64,000 bases of DNA, from contig NZ_CP150274.1 in assembly GCF_037977055.1 (NCBI RefSeq), forward strand, positions 2,728,001-2,792,000. The letters run 5' to 3'. The notes under the pieces were generated by a model. The model was given only the letters and a program-made list of their open reading frames with translations, was not told the DNA's origin and ran no database searches. The translations under genes and the position numbers were made by a program. The stretch's first letter is position 1. Every line of letters begins with the position of its first letter. Origin of the DNA: Paenibacillus sp. FSL K6-1096. GTDB taxonomy: Bacteria > Bacillota > Bacilli > Paenibacillales > Paenibacillaceae. Below, piece after piece: positions 35,691 to 44,662 of this stretch.

Positions 35691-37952
35691 TCAGAAAAAT
35701 TTAGCCAGCATATTCCCGACAGCTTCACTTCTCAGCGGCTTGCTGATGTACTCGTCCATCCCCGCCTGCAGGCATAGCTCCCGGTCGCCCTTGAGCGCAT
35801 TGGCTGTCACGGCAATGATGACCGGACGGCGGTCCTCCGCTTCGCTCTCCCTGATCTTCGCTGTCGCCTCCAGGCCGTTCAGGCCCGGCATCTGGACATC
35901 CATGAAGATCAGATCATAGCTCTGCTGCGCAGCCATCGCTACGGCCTGCAGCCCGTCCTCCGCTAAGTCAACGGCGCATCCGCGCTTCTCCAGCATGGTG
36001 CGCAGCACGGTCTGGTTAATGGCATTGTCCTCCGCCACCAGAATGCGCAGCCCTCGGCTGGCCGGCTGTACCTCAGGTGCGGCCGCGTCTGTGCTGTCAG
36101 CAGGCTCCGCCTCTGCTTGAAGCGCCACGGTAAACACAAACGTAGCCCCTTCAGTGGCCGTGGTATCCAGATAGATGCGGCCGCCCATCCGCTCCACAAG
36201 CTGCTTGCTGATCGCCAGCCCCAGGCCTGTCCCTTCCGCCCGGCGGCTCATGAGATGATCCGGCTGGTAGAACGGCTCAAACAAGCGGCCGCGGGCCTCC
36301 TCCTTAATGCCGATTCCCGTATCCGCCACAGTGAATTGCAGCGTTAAGCCTGCCGGGCCTCCGTCCAGACGCCGGACGCTGACCCGGATACTGCCTGTGC
36401 AGGTGAACTTCACGGCGTTGCCGGCCAGATTAACCAGGACCTGCTTCAGCCGCTCCCCGTCACCTATCAGATGCTGCGGCACCTCCGGGTCCACCTCAAC
36501 CCGGAGGGCCAGCCCCTTGCTCTCCGCCTTCAGCTTAAGCGGCTCCAGGGCGGAATCCAGGCAGTGCTGCAGCACGAACGGCTCGGACTGCAGTGAGATT
36601 TTGCCCGCCTCAATCTTGGAGAGATCCAGAATATCGTTAATGATATTAAGCAGGGATTCTCCGCTCTGCCGGATCAGCTCCAGATACTCCCGCTGCTGGG
36701 AGCCCGGCTCACTCTGCTCCAGCAGCAGATCGGTCATGCCGATGACCCCGTTCATCGGGGTGCGGATCTCATGACTCATCATGGCCAGGAATTCGCTCTT
36801 GGCCCGGTTCGTATTCTCGGCGGTCTCCTTGGCGATCAGCAGTTTCTTCTGCTCGGTAATGTCCTTAACGATAATATAGAAGCCCACGGTGGACTCGTTG
36901 ATAATAATAGGCGCCAGAGTGGTGAGCACCTCGACCGAGTGCCCGTCCTTATGCCAGATCAGATCAATATCCTGCTCCATGGACCCGCTCTTCTGGCTGG
37001 TGCCGGTCACACTCTGCAGATGCTGTTCGCCGATAATCCGCCCGACATTCATCCCCACCAGCTCAGGAATCGTATACCCGGTCAGCAGCACGGCTTTTTC
37101 ATTCCCGTTAATAATCCGCCCCTCCAGGTCCAGGGAGATGATGGCATCGTGGTTATACTTCTTCAGCGAGGTGTACCGTTCAATGGTTTCCTGCAGCTTC
37201 TGCTCGACCGCCTTGCGCCCGGTCACATCACGGCCCACGGCCAGCACGCCGCTCTCCCCGCCCCCGTCTTCCACAATCCTGAGGGTGAATTCGATCCAGA
37301 GGTAGTGTCCGTCCGCATGAAGAATCCGCAGCTGGACGCTGGGCTCTTCCAGAGCCTCCGGCGTACTGATCCATTCCATATCCTCGGGATGGACCAGGGT
37401 GCTGAGGTCACGCCCTACTAATTCCTCCGGCCTGTACCCCAGAATCTCCTGGACAGACGGCGAGCAGTACCGGCAGACTGTGCCCGGCGCAGCATAATAG
37501 ATAATGTCCCGGATGTTGTCGGCAATCAGCCGGGACAGCCCCTCAGGCGGGGCGGCAGACTTCCCTCCGGATTCGGCAGCCGTACGTTCGCCCAGATGAA
37601 CAACGTAATACAGCCCCTCTCCCGTCGAAGGCTCGCTGATCCGTGTCACATGCAGCAGCACCGGAACTGCAGAGCCGTCCGCATGGACCATCCTAATTTC
37701 AAATACACAAAAAGGGGCTTCCCCTGACCGCAGAATCCCCATTCTGTTCTTATATAATTGAAGGGAGCTCTCCTCCACTAATTCTGTGAAGCCGCGTCCC
37801 AGCAACTGTTCTTCCGTATACCCGAGCAAGAGGGATACCGCCGGATTCACACTTGTCCATTCTTCAGTAATGGAGAGAAAGGCTGCTCCGGCAGTTCCTG
37901 TCCTAAATGCCTGTTCCCATGGAGAAGACATTTCCGTACGCTGTTCTAGCAT
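35691..37952 (-). CDS. PAS-domain hybrid histidine kinase with receiver domain
   Basis: About 753 residues and no membrane segments. Three PAS domains follow one another (about residues 15-125, 140-255 and 260-375). The HisKA domain has the phospho-accepting His in M-M-S-H-E-I-R-T-P-M-N-G near residue 395, and the HATPase domain has D-T-G-I-G-I-K and G-T-G-L-G-L-A-I. A C-terminal receiver has its Asp in D-L-I-F-M-D-V-Q-M-P-G. It is thus a cytosolic sensor of redox, ligand or light type that cannot be assigned further. ATG 37952 follows GGTGAG. The single-domain receiver gene upstream (38139-38528) is in the same direction and may be a partner. Confidence 0.9.
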   Translation of the reverse strand: MLEQRTEMSSPWEQAFRTGTAGAAFLSITEEWTSVNPAVSLLLGYTEEQLLGRGFTELVEESSLQLYKNRMGILRSGEAPFCVFEIRMVHADGSAVPVLLHVTRISEPSTGEGLYYVVHLGERTAAESGGKSAAPPEGLSRLIADNIRDIIYYAAPGTVCRYCSPSVQEILGYRPEELVGRDLSTLVHPEDMEWISTPEALEEPSVQLRILHADGHYLWIEFTLRIVEDGGGESGVLAVGRDVTGRKAVEQKLQETIERYTSLKKYNHDAIISLDLEGRIINGNEKAVLLTGYTIPELVGMNVGRIIGEQHLQSVTGTSQKSGSMEQDIDLIWHKDGHSVEVLTTLAPIIINESTVGFYIIVKDITEQKKLLIAKETAENTNRAKSEFLAMMSHEIRTPMNGVIGMTDLLLEQSEPGSQQREYLELIRQSGESLLNIINDILDLSKIEAGKISLQSEPFVLQHCLDSALEPLKLKAESKGLALRVEVDPEVPQHLIGDGERLKQVLVNLAGNAVKFTCTGSIRVSVRRLDGGPAGLTLQFTVADTGIGIKEEARGRLFEPFYQPDHLMSRRAEGTGLGLAISKQLVERMGGRIYLDTTATEGATFVFTVALQAEAEPADSTDAAAPEVQPASRGLRILVAEDNAINQTVLRTMLEKRGCAVDLAEDGLQAVAMAAQQSYDLIFMDVQMPGLNGLEATAKIRESEAEDRRPVIIAVTANALKGDRELCLQAGMDEYISKPLRSEAVGNMLAKFF

Positions 37953-38138
37953 AAGACTCACCGCCCGTTCGTGAAGTGATTACTGCAATAAATTTATATT
38001 AAATCTGCAATATAAATATCTTGTATAATCGGGCGAATGTCAAATCATTGTCACAAATTGGTGAACCACCTGCCAGACAGAGCTCTCCCCAGTTCCCCGT
38101 CTTTGATGATTCCCTGTTGCAGTAAGCACAGATGTGCT

Positions 38139-38528
38139 TCAGTCTTCGCTGTTCAGCAGCCTTTTCACAGTGTCGGTGAACGCTTTAACCTGAAAAGGCT
38201 TCGTGATGTAAGCGGCAAAGCCTTTCTTGCGTGCCCTCTCAATATCCGAGGCCTGGGCAAACGCACTGGTCGCAAGCACCGGGATATGGCATGTCGTCTC
38301 ATCCTGCTGCAATATTTCCAGCGCTTCATATCCGTTAAGGCCGGGAAGCCCGATATCCAGGATGATCAGATCCGGCAGAGCTTCCCGGGCCAGGCCCAAA
38401 CCAAGCTCCGCCGTTTCAGCTTTCAGCAGCAATACGGAGGGCAGGTTTCTTTTGAAGATATGGTATACCAAAGCCATGTTAAGCTGATTATCTTCCACAT
38501 ACAGGACTGTCCGCTTATATTCCTCCAT
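38139..38528 (-). CDS. Single-domain response regulator (CheY-like receiver)
   Basis: A 129-residue receiver domain with no output domain. The acidic pair is E12-D13, the phosphorylation site D58 in L-I-I-L-D-I-G-L-P-G, and the conserved lysine is in Y-I-T-K-P-F near residue 108. ATG 38528 has AGGAGG nine bases upstream, and the earlier in-frame start at 38552 has none. It lies 186 bases upstream of the hybrid kinase in the same direction. Single receivers of this kind often act as phospho-relay partners or as protein-binding switches; which applies here is not visible. Confidence 0.88.
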   Translation of the reverse strand: MEEYKRTVLYVEDNQLNMALVYHIFKRNLPSVLLLKAETAELGLGLAREALPDLIILDIGLPGLNGYEALEILQQDETTCHIPVLATSAFAQASDIERARKKGFAAYITKPFQVKAFTDTVKRLLNSED

Positions 38529-38583
38529 CCGGCTTATCCTCCTAAAAGTCACAGCACCACCTGCCGCGGATAGACAGAAAATA

Positions 38584-38620
38584 AAAAAACCGAAGAAAGG
38601 GACTCATCCCCCTTCTTCGG
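38584..38620 (-). terminator. Intrinsic terminator of the DUF2294 gene
   Basis: CCGAAGAAAGGG (38590-38601) pairs with CCCCTTCTTCGG (38609-38620, one mismatch), and on the minus strand seven T follow. It lies between the DUF2294 gene and the receiver gene. Confidence 0.85.
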
Positions 38621-38674
38621 CTCATGTCCGGCTCATTCGCATGTCCGGCTCATTTCCGCCTCATATATGGTTAT

Positions 38675-39349
38675 TCATAGAAAAGTATACGCTATTACAC
38701 TGGTGTCCTTGTCAAAGTCCCAATCCACATAGATATCCGACAGCTCCTTGCCGAGCATCGGGGCGATGGTGGTGGTATCCTCCAGATACCGCTTCTCCAT
38801 CTTGCGCTTGGTGGTCTTGAGTGTATTCTCATAGCCAAGGCTGATCAGTTCCTTCTCCAGCGGGATCAGAATGCCCTCACGCTTAATGATCAGAATGCGG
38901 GGGCCCACCCACCAGGAGTCGGTATAGACCGGTTCCTTCTGCACTTTCCTGCTTACTTCGTTAATCTGGGCATGGACCTCTTCACGCCCGGCATAGTTGT
39001 CGATGAGCGTATCGTCATTCTTGATTAGTGCAACGATCATTCCCGATGCGTTATGTATGCCCCAATCATAGAACAGCTCTCCGACCTCAATAGCCAACTT
39101 CTCCTTCAGGTAAGCCGCAAGCTCGGGAAGCAGGGACTTCATCAGAAGCTCCCTAGTGTAACGGAATGCCTGTTCCTCTTCCTTATTTAACAAAAACCTC
39201 TCCACAGGTCCGATAAAATTACGGATATGCAGCGCGATACATTGCTCGCCAATGGATGCGTGTATCGACTCAGGTCCCTTCCCGAAGCGTTCCCGCAGCA
39301 GCCTTCCTGTATAACTGGAAAGTTGGCTAGTAAGTTCTGTAGTGCTCAT
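38675..39349 (-). CDS. DUF2294 domain-containing protein (two tandem copies)
   Basis: A 224-residue soluble protein with two related halves (about residues 8-108 and 125-222). Each half has an R-x-x-x-G-P/P-x-x-I-H-type opening, a helix of mixed charge, and a closing W-G-I-H/W-D-F-D strand followed by V-I/V-A (D-W-G-I-H-N-A-S-G-M-I-V-A-L and D-W-D-F-D-K-D-T-S-V-I-A-Y-T). This fits the DUF2294 family of Bacillales proteins, whose function I do not know. It is monocistronic with a clear terminator. The family name is recalled from sequence feel and should be treated as probable. Confidence 0.75.
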   Translation of the reverse strand: MSTTELTSQLSSYTGRLLRERFGKGPESIHASIGEQCIALHIRNFIGPVERFLLNKEEEQAFRYTRELLMKSLLPELAAYLKEKLAIEVGELFYDWGIHNASGMIVALIKNDDTLIDNYAGREEVHAQINEVSRKVQKEPVYTDSWWVGPRILIIKREGILIPLEKELISLGYENTLKTTKRKMEKRYLEDTTTIAPMLGKELSDIYVDWDFDKDTSVIAYTFL

Positions 39350-39611
39350 TCAAGTTCCTCCAGCATTATATTCTAGTGTCTATGTGTGTAGGTCTGGGGA
39401 GAAGCTCATGTCTGCTGAAGAAATGGTCGTTCACTTAAGTATAATCTCAACCGGGGGGCTTCGTATATATTTATATTTTTCTGCAGCAGCTTGGCCTGCT
39501 CCTGTATGTATCGGCGTGGTCCTAGTATTGCCCTAATTATTTCATATTACTTAGGCACGGCCGATGCGTATAAGAACATGCACCCGTCAGTCAGAGGCGA
39601 TTGTATACAAA
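39350..39611. other. Gene-free spacer before the sulfonate-type operon terminator
   Basis: About 260 bases hold no reading frame with a ribosome site. The upstream promoter of the DUF2294 gene should lie at the left end, but I saw no clear hexamer pair. The plus-strand frames here have no start context and are rejected. Confidence 0.5.
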
Positions 39612-39643
39612 AAATGTTCCGCGGCCGGCAAGAGCTGCGGAAC
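39612..39643 (-). terminator. Intrinsic terminator of the sulfonate-type ABC operon
   Basis: GTTCCGC (39616-39622) pairs with GCGGAAC (39637-39643). On the minus strand the stem is followed by ATTTTTTG. It lies about 80 bases beyond the last gene of the operon. Confidence 0.8.
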
Positions 39644-39720
39644 ACCTGTGGACATGCTTGCCTATCTCTTGCTACTTGCCGCGGCAAGCTTCGGTGAAGA
39701 CCTCGAAGAACGGTGTCAAA

Positions 39721-40785
39721 TTACTTGAGCTGCCAATCGCTGATATTGAAATCCTTCTTGGCCAGCTTCTCATCGACGAGGAAGTTCTTGGTGCCCTCCA
39801 GCAACTTGATGCCGTCATCCGTGAAGGCTGTATCCTTGATATCACTGATCGGAGTGACCTGCTTCGCGATTTCCGGGGTGGTATCTCCGATCTCGGCCAG
39901 GAATTCATAATATTCATCTTCATGCTGCTTCAGGTCGGCCAGTGCCTTCTCCCGGGCCGCATTCCAGACCTTGGGGAAATCCGGGAATTTCGCAAGATAC
40001 TCCTCCGACACTACGGTAGCGCTGCTTCCAAGCAAATCCGGATGTTTCGAAGCATCATCCAAATGGGTGTACCCCTGCTCAATCTGCTTAAGCGCCGCCA
40101 CACCGTTATTGGTGATCGCATCTACATCGCCGCGGGCCAGTGCTGCGCTTGCATCGGGAATCAGCATATGAACCAGCTTATAATCAGTTACGCCCTCCTG
40201 CTTCAGCAAGCCGACTACGTAACGGTGCATAAACGAGCCTTTTTGGATCGCGATCGTCTTGCCCTTCAGGTCCTGCACCGTCTTCGCCCCGTCCTTCTTG
40301 CCGATCAGATAACCGACCGTATGCGCTGAAGTCTGGGCGATCAGCCGGGTCTTGGCTCCTGAGGCGTAGGCGATAATCGCTGGGGTATCCCCGAGGCTGC
40401 CGAAATCAAGTCTTCCGCTGATTAAGGATTCCGTCTGATCCGGCCCGTTCGGGAAGCCTGTCAGCTTGACCTCGGTAATTCCGTATTGTTTCAGCTCTTC
40501 CTGAATAATGCCTTTGTAAAGGCCCCAGCCTTCCGCGCCTCCCGGCAGATTCAGCTTATTGGAGCCAATGAATCCGTAATTCAGCACGGCCGGAACATTG
40601 CTTGCAGCCTTACCGCCAGCCGCTTCAGCGGTATTGGTACCCCCACTGCCTGCTGCGGAGCTGCTGCTCCCCGTATTATTGCCGCAAGCCTGCAGGACCA
40701 GCATGATCATCACCACAGCTGTAATCAGCGTGAGGCGTCCCCTTTTGCTCCATACACCTGTAATCTCTCTGTACAATCTGCTCAT
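39721..40785 (-). CDS. Sulfonate/nitrate/taurine-type ABC substrate-binding lipoprotein
   Basis: A 354-residue binding protein of the NMT1/SsuA-type family. The signal peptide ends in L-Q-A-C-G-N, so it should be lipidated. The mature part shows Y-G-F-I-G-S-N-K-L-N near residue 70, a recurrent G-R-L-D-F-G-S-L-G-D-T-P segment near 135, and K-G-K-T-I-A-I-Q-K-G-S near 178, all typical of aliphatic sulfonate or taurine binding proteins. It is the last gene of the operon. GGGGAGA precedes ATG. The actual ligand is not evident; organosulfur compounds are likely from family and neighbours. Confidence 0.9.
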   Translation of the reverse strand: MSRLYREITGVWSKRGRLTLITAVVMIMLVLQACGNNTGSSSSAAGSGGTNTAEAAGGKAASNVPAVLNYGFIGSNKLNLPGGAEGWGLYKGIIQEELKQYGITEVKLTGFPNGPDQTESLISGRLDFGSLGDTPAIIAYASGAKTRLIAQTSAHTVGYLIGKKDGAKTVQDLKGKTIAIQKGSFMHRYVVGLLKQEGVTDYKLVHMLIPDASAALARGDVDAITNNGVAALKQIEQGYTHLDDASKHPDLLGSSATVVSEEYLAKFPDFPKVWNAAREKALADLKQHEDEYYEFLAEIGDTTPEIAKQVTPISDIKDTAFTDDGIKLLEGTKNFLVDEKLAKKDFNISDWQLK

Positions 40786-40838
40786 TGCTGTATTCTCCCC
40801 TCAGTCGTCTACTGGATGTTGTTAATGCCTATCAGAAA

Positions 40839-41171
40839 TCAGAATCCTGCCCGGGCCGCCAGCTTCACCATGAAGTCATGACTAGCTACCGGCTGCCTGC
40901 CCTTGCCCCAGCCTACCTTCTCGCGGTAGCCGCCAAGCAGACCTTGCTGCTCCAGCTCCGCCTCTGTAATTCCGGTAATCCCCTCAGAATCCGGAGCGAC
41001 ATACAGCGCGTCCACCGGACAATATAACTCACACATGAAGCAGGTCTGGCAGTCGCTCTGCCGGGCGATCACGGGAATTCCGTTCTCTACCCGGTCGAAT
41101 ACATTGGTCGGACAGACGGATACGCATTGGTTGCATTCTACGCACCGCTCGGCGCTGATGACTTCAATCAC
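40839..41171 (-). CDS. Two-cluster 4Fe-4S ferredoxin, AprB-like
   Basis: A 110-residue iron-sulfur protein. Two full Cys sets, C-V-E-C-N-Q-C-V-S-V-C-P and C-Q-T-C-F-M-C-E-L-Y-C-P, indicate two [4Fe-4S] clusters. The GTG start at 41171 overlaps the TGA of the flavoprotein gene (GTGA), and GGAG lies eleven bases upstream, so translation is coupled and the two proteins probably form a complex. The pair recalls the AprB and AprA subunits of APS reductase, but here they sit inside an importer operon. Its role as electron carrier to the flavoprotein is inference. Confidence 0.88.
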   Translation of the reverse strand: MIEVISAERCVECNQCVSVCPTNVFDRVENGIPVIARQSDCQTCFMCELYCPVDALYVAPDSEGITGITEAELEQQGLLGGYREKVGWGKGRQPVASHDFMVKLAARAGF

Positions 41172-42775
41172 AACAATACACTCTCCTTCGCTACCTCTTC
41201 TGTCTTCACCCATACCTGATCCAGTCCGCCGCTGATCAAGCGGTGATGCTGGCTGTCATCGCTTGCCTTGAAGTCCTCCCGTTTATGCATTCCCCGGGTT
41301 TCGGTGCGGGCCAGTGCGGAGCTGTACATCCAGCGTGCCGTTGCCGTCATCGCTTCAGCTTCACGCGCCTTCACGCCTCCCGGCGTACGCTGGATTTCCC
41401 GGCTGCGCTGCTCCTTCCATAGTCCGTCCAGACGTTCCAGCGAAGAAGCCAGCCCCTGCTCTGTACGGAACAGATTAATGTCGTACGGTTTGACTTCTGC
41501 CTGCACAGCCTCCACATATTCTGCGGTTCTGGCCGCCGCTCCCGCCTTCACTTCCTGGTGAACCAGCGGTGAAGAGGATAACCCGGCGGGTGCGCGGTGC
41601 TGCGAATGCCGGCCGAGTCCGGCTGCATAGGCTGCCGCTCCTTCTCCGGCGAAGGAGCCGGAAGACATGGCCCAGGCGGCATTGTGGCTGCCGCCTCCGG
41701 TGAACCCGCCGCAGATCAGCTCGCGGGTAGCGGCATCCCCTGCTGCGTACAGGCCAGGAACGCCTGTACCGCACTGCTCATCCGTGATTCTGATGCCGCC
41801 TGTCCCCCGGACGGTCCCCTCCAGCCGCAGAGTTACCGGGAAAAGATCCTTGAAGGGATTGATTCCCCGCCGGTCAAACGGCAGGAAGAAGTTGGTCTGC
41901 GCCACCCGCAGCAGCGGCTGCAGCTCTTCGTCAGCTCCGTCAAGCTTCGCGAACACCTGGCGGCCCGCCAGCAGATTCCTGGCAATGACCGAGCGGCCCT
42001 TCTTGGAGCCCGCTCCTTCCACCACACTGCCGTCCTCATAATAGAAGCTGGCATAGCTGTAGTACGCGGTCTTCGTCACAGAGGAGAAGGTCGGGCAGAT
42101 CGCATAGGCGTTGGAGAACTCCATGCCGGACAAGCTCGCCCCTGCTTCAGCAGCGAATAAGTAACCATCACCCGTCAGGACGTTGCAGCCCAGCGCCTTA
42201 CTGAGGAAGGCGCAGCCCCCGGTAGCGATAACTACCGCCCCGGCGTGCACACTCCAGGCTGCTCCGTTCTGGGTCTGCACTCCGGCCGCTCCGGCTACCC
42301 CGTGCTCATCGGCGAGCAGCTCCAGCACGGGACTGTGATCCAGAATCTTCACCCCTGCCTTCTTCACCAGCTTGCGCATCAGACGCATATATTCAGGTCC
42401 CTGCAGGCCCCGCCGGTATGGATTGCCTTCCTCATCTAACGGGAACGGATAGCCGCTGACACCCAGTCTGTTCATGTTCTCATAAGTACGGTCCAGCACC
42501 CGGTCCATCCAGCGCTGCTCAGCCAGCTTGCCGCCCATCGCGTAGCGGCTGGCCTTCGCTGCCTCACGCAGCTCCGTCTCCGGCTTCACGTACCACACTC
42601 CAGTGCCCGACGGGGCAGTCGCACCGCTGGAGCCGCAGTAGCCCTTATCGGCCAGGATCACCTTCACTCCCTTGGCTGCGGCTGTAAGTGCCGCCCATGT
42701 TCCTGCCGGACCTCCGCCGATTACCAGTACATCTGCCGTCAGTTTCAATGTTTCCTTCAGTGCCTGTTGGTTCAT
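41168..42775 (-). CDS. FAD-binding oxidoreductase, AprA/fumarate-reductase flavoprotein family
   Basis: A 535-residue flavoprotein. The FAD dinucleotide fold is at the start (V-L-V-I-G-G-G-P-A-G-T-W-A-A near residues 16-30), followed by the G-S-S-G-A-T-A-P-S-G loop, and a second FAD contact G-L-Y-A-A-G-D-A-A near 345. The overall layout is that of succinate dehydrogenase/fumarate reductase/APS reductase flavoprotein subunits, with a capping domain and a helical C-terminal part. It is coupled to a two-cluster ferredoxin gene and lies amid a sulfonate-type importer operon, so it may reduce or oxidise the imported organosulfur compound. The substrate is unknown and APS reductase itself is only one option. 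Confidence 0.87.
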   Translation of the reverse strand: MNQQALKETLKLTADVLVIGGGPAGTWAALTAAAKGVKVILADKGYCGSSGATAPSGTGVWYVKPETELREAAKASRYAMGGKLAEQRWMDRVLDRTYENMNRLGVSGYPFPLDEEGNPYRRGLQGPEYMRLMRKLVKKAGVKILDHSPVLELLADEHGVAGAAGVQTQNGAAWSVHAGAVVIATGGCAFLSKALGCNVLTGDGYLFAAEAGASLSGMEFSNAYAICPTFSSVTKTAYYSYASFYYEDGSVVEGAGSKKGRSVIARNLLAGRQVFAKLDGADEELQPLLRVAQTNFFLPFDRRGINPFKDLFPVTLRLEGTVRGTGGIRITDEQCGTGVPGLYAAGDAATRELICGGFTGGGSHNAAWAMSSGSFAGEGAAAYAAGLGRHSQHRAPAGLSSSPLVHQEVKAGAAARTAEYVEAVQAEVKPYDINLFRTEQGLASSLERLDGLWKEQRSREIQRTPGGVKAREAEAMTATARWMYSSALARTETRGMHKREDFKASDDSQHHRLISGGLDQVWVKTEEVAKESVLL

Positions 42776-42839
42776 GTTGTTGCCCCCTTGGTTTCATTAG
42801 CTTTAGCGTTTCATTAGTTTCATTATCATTAGTCCGTCT

Positions 42840-43727
42840 TCAGCCTTGATAGCTGTCACGCCAGTACAGGAATTTGCGTTCAATGACGCGGAATAGCGAA
42901 TCGATTAGCTTGCCGACCACGGCGAAAATAAGTATTCCGACAAAAATCACTGCCGTATTGGAATTCTGCTTCGCTTCATTAATGAGAAATCCAACCCCGG
43001 ACTGCGATCCGATCAGTTCAGCAACCACCAGACCGATCCAGGCCACAGCCATCGACAGGCGCAGGCCCAGGAGAATGCTGGGCAGCGCAGCCGGCAGGAT
43101 CAGCCGCCGCAGCTTCTGCAGCGGACTGAAGCCGAGCACCCGGGCCACCTCGAAGAGCTTATTGTCCACTCCCCGGATGCCCATGAAGGTATTAATATAG
43201 AGCGGGAAGAAGGAGCCGCTCATGATAATAACCACCTTGGAAATCTCCCCGAAGCCAAACCACAGAATAATCATCGGGGCAATCGCCAGATGCGGAACCA
43301 GCCGCAGAATCTGAACACTCGGGTCCAGCAGATAGGCAGCGCTGCGGAACAGGCCGGTCAACGTCCCCAGCAGCAGGCCGAGAATTCCTCCAATCAGGAA
43401 CCCGGTGCCCGCCCGCCCGATGCTGACGCCCAGATGATGGACAAGCTCTCCCTTAACGGCCAGATCCGCAAATGCGGAGAGGATCGTCAGCGGTGCCGGA
43501 AGAAATTCCGGCGAGATCCAGCCTGCGCTCCCGCCAAGCTGCCATACGGCCAGCACCGCTACGGGAATCACTGCCCCGGTGCCCCAGTTGGACAAAAGGG
43601 CCTTCCAGGAAGACAAGGTTAACCTTCTCTTGTTGTTATGCGTAGTTATTGGAGCAGTTCCGCTATAATCACGGGCTTCCCTTACCCCCTTGGCTGTCTT
43701 GATTATGGCTTCTATCCCTTCACTCAT
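42840..43727 (-). CDS. Sulfonate-type ABC transporter permease (SsuC-like), second copy
   Basis: A 295-residue permease with six membrane segments from about residue 50. The EAA-type loop is E-V-A-R-V-L-G-F-S-P-L-Q-K-L-R-R-L-I-L-P near residue 205, as in SsuC/TauC. A basic N-terminal extension of about 45 residues precedes the first helix. It is 45-50% alike by eye to the permease at 43743-44564, including the shared G-I-R-G-V/T-D-N-K-L-F-E-V-A-R-V-L-G-F-S stretch, so the pair arose by duplication and probably forms a heterodimer. It lies between the other permease and the flavoprotein. Confidence 0.9.
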   Translation of the reverse strand: MSEGIEAIIKTAKGVREARDYSGTAPITTHNNKRRLTLSSWKALLSNWGTGAVIPVAVLAVWQLGGSAGWISPEFLPAPLTILSAFADLAVKGELVHHLGVSIGRAGTGFLIGGILGLLLGTLTGLFRSAAYLLDPSVQILRLVPHLAIAPMIILWFGFGEISKVVIIMSGSFFPLYINTFMGIRGVDNKLFEVARVLGFSPLQKLRRLILPAALPSILLGLRLSMAVAWIGLVVAELIGSQSGVGFLINEAKQNSNTAVIFVGILIFAVVGKLIDSLFRVIERKFLYWRDSYQG

Positions 43728-43742
43728 GCTGTTCTTCCCCTC

Positions 43743-44564
43743 CTATCCCTGATAACTGTCCCGCCACCGGAGCAGACGCTGTTCGATCAGGCGGACAATC
43801 GTGTCACTCAGCAGTCCGACAGCGGCAAATACAATAATTCCGACAAATACAACAGGCGTATCGGCAAACTGGCGGGCATCCGACATCATGTAGCCGATCC
43901 CCGAGGTAGAAGCGATAAGCTCCGCGACCACCAGCCCCAGCCAGGAGAGTCCCAGCGACAAGCGTACCCCGAGCATAATATTCGGCACCGCCGCAGGCAG
44001 CACCAGCCGCACAATCTGCTTCCCTCTGCTGAAGCCAAGCACTCTGGCTACCTCAAACAGCTTGTTATCCGTCCCGCGTATCCCCATAAAGGTATTGATA
44101 TAGACCGGGAAAAACGCCCCTTTGGCAATCAGCAGCACCTTGGATTCTTCGCCGATGCCGAACCAGAGTATGAACAGCGGCACTACGGCAAGGCTCGGAA
44201 TCATCCGGATCATTTGCAGCGAGGGGTCCAGCAGCCTCTCTGACCGGCGGAATAATCCGACCAGTATGCCAAAGAACAGGCCGAGCCCGCCGCCAAGCAG
44301 AAATCCAGACAATGCCCGTACAACACTGATTCTCAGGTTACTCCATAAATCCCCGGTAGACGCCAGCGTAATGAACGACTGGACAATCGTATATGGTGTG
44401 GGGAACAGCAACTCCGAGATCACTCCGTAATGGCCCAGAATCTGCCACAGGATCAGCACCCCTGCCGGAAGCAGCAGCCCCAGGCCGGCAATGACCGCTT
44501 TTCCAGGTCCATTAGACCGTCCGGTTCTTCCGGCATTTCCTGCCGCTACAGTCCGCTCTGCCAT
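43743..44564 (-). CDS. Sulfonate-type ABC transporter permease (SsuC-like), first copy
   Basis: A 273-residue permease with six predicted helices. It shares with its paralog the segment G-I-R-G-T-D-N-K-L-F-E-V-A-R-V-L-G-F-S, the EAA loop contacting the ATPase, and the closing R-W-R-D-S-Y-Q-G. ATG 44564 has GGAGG nine bases upstream; the frame extends to 44624 but no site supports it. It follows the ATPase gene by about 100 bases. Two different permeases in one SsuABC-type operon are uncommon, since most such systems use a homodimer. Confidence 0.9.
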   Translation of the reverse strand: MAERTVAAGNAGRTGRSNGPGKAVIAGLGLLLPAGVLILWQILGHYGVISELLFPTPYTIVQSFITLASTGDLWSNLRISVVRALSGFLLGGGLGLFFGILVGLFRRSERLLDPSLQMIRMIPSLAVVPLFILWFGIGEESKVLLIAKGAFFPVYINTFMGIRGTDNKLFEVARVLGFSRGKQIVRLVLPAAVPNIMLGVRLSLGLSWLGLVVAELIASTSGIGYMMSDARQFADTPVVFVGIIVFAAVGLLSDTIVRLIEQRLLRWRDSYQG

Positions 44565-44662
44565 GGCTGTCCCTCCTTCTAAATTAATATATTCGCATGA
44601 ATTAAGTCGGATATGGAGCAGCACTTACCCTCACTTTTCCATAATAAGCAACTGGAGTTACT

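Noticed and set aside
35522-35704. A 60-codon plus-strand frame in the aroA leader
   Set aside because: It lies over the T-box promoter region on the opposite strand and has no ribosome site.
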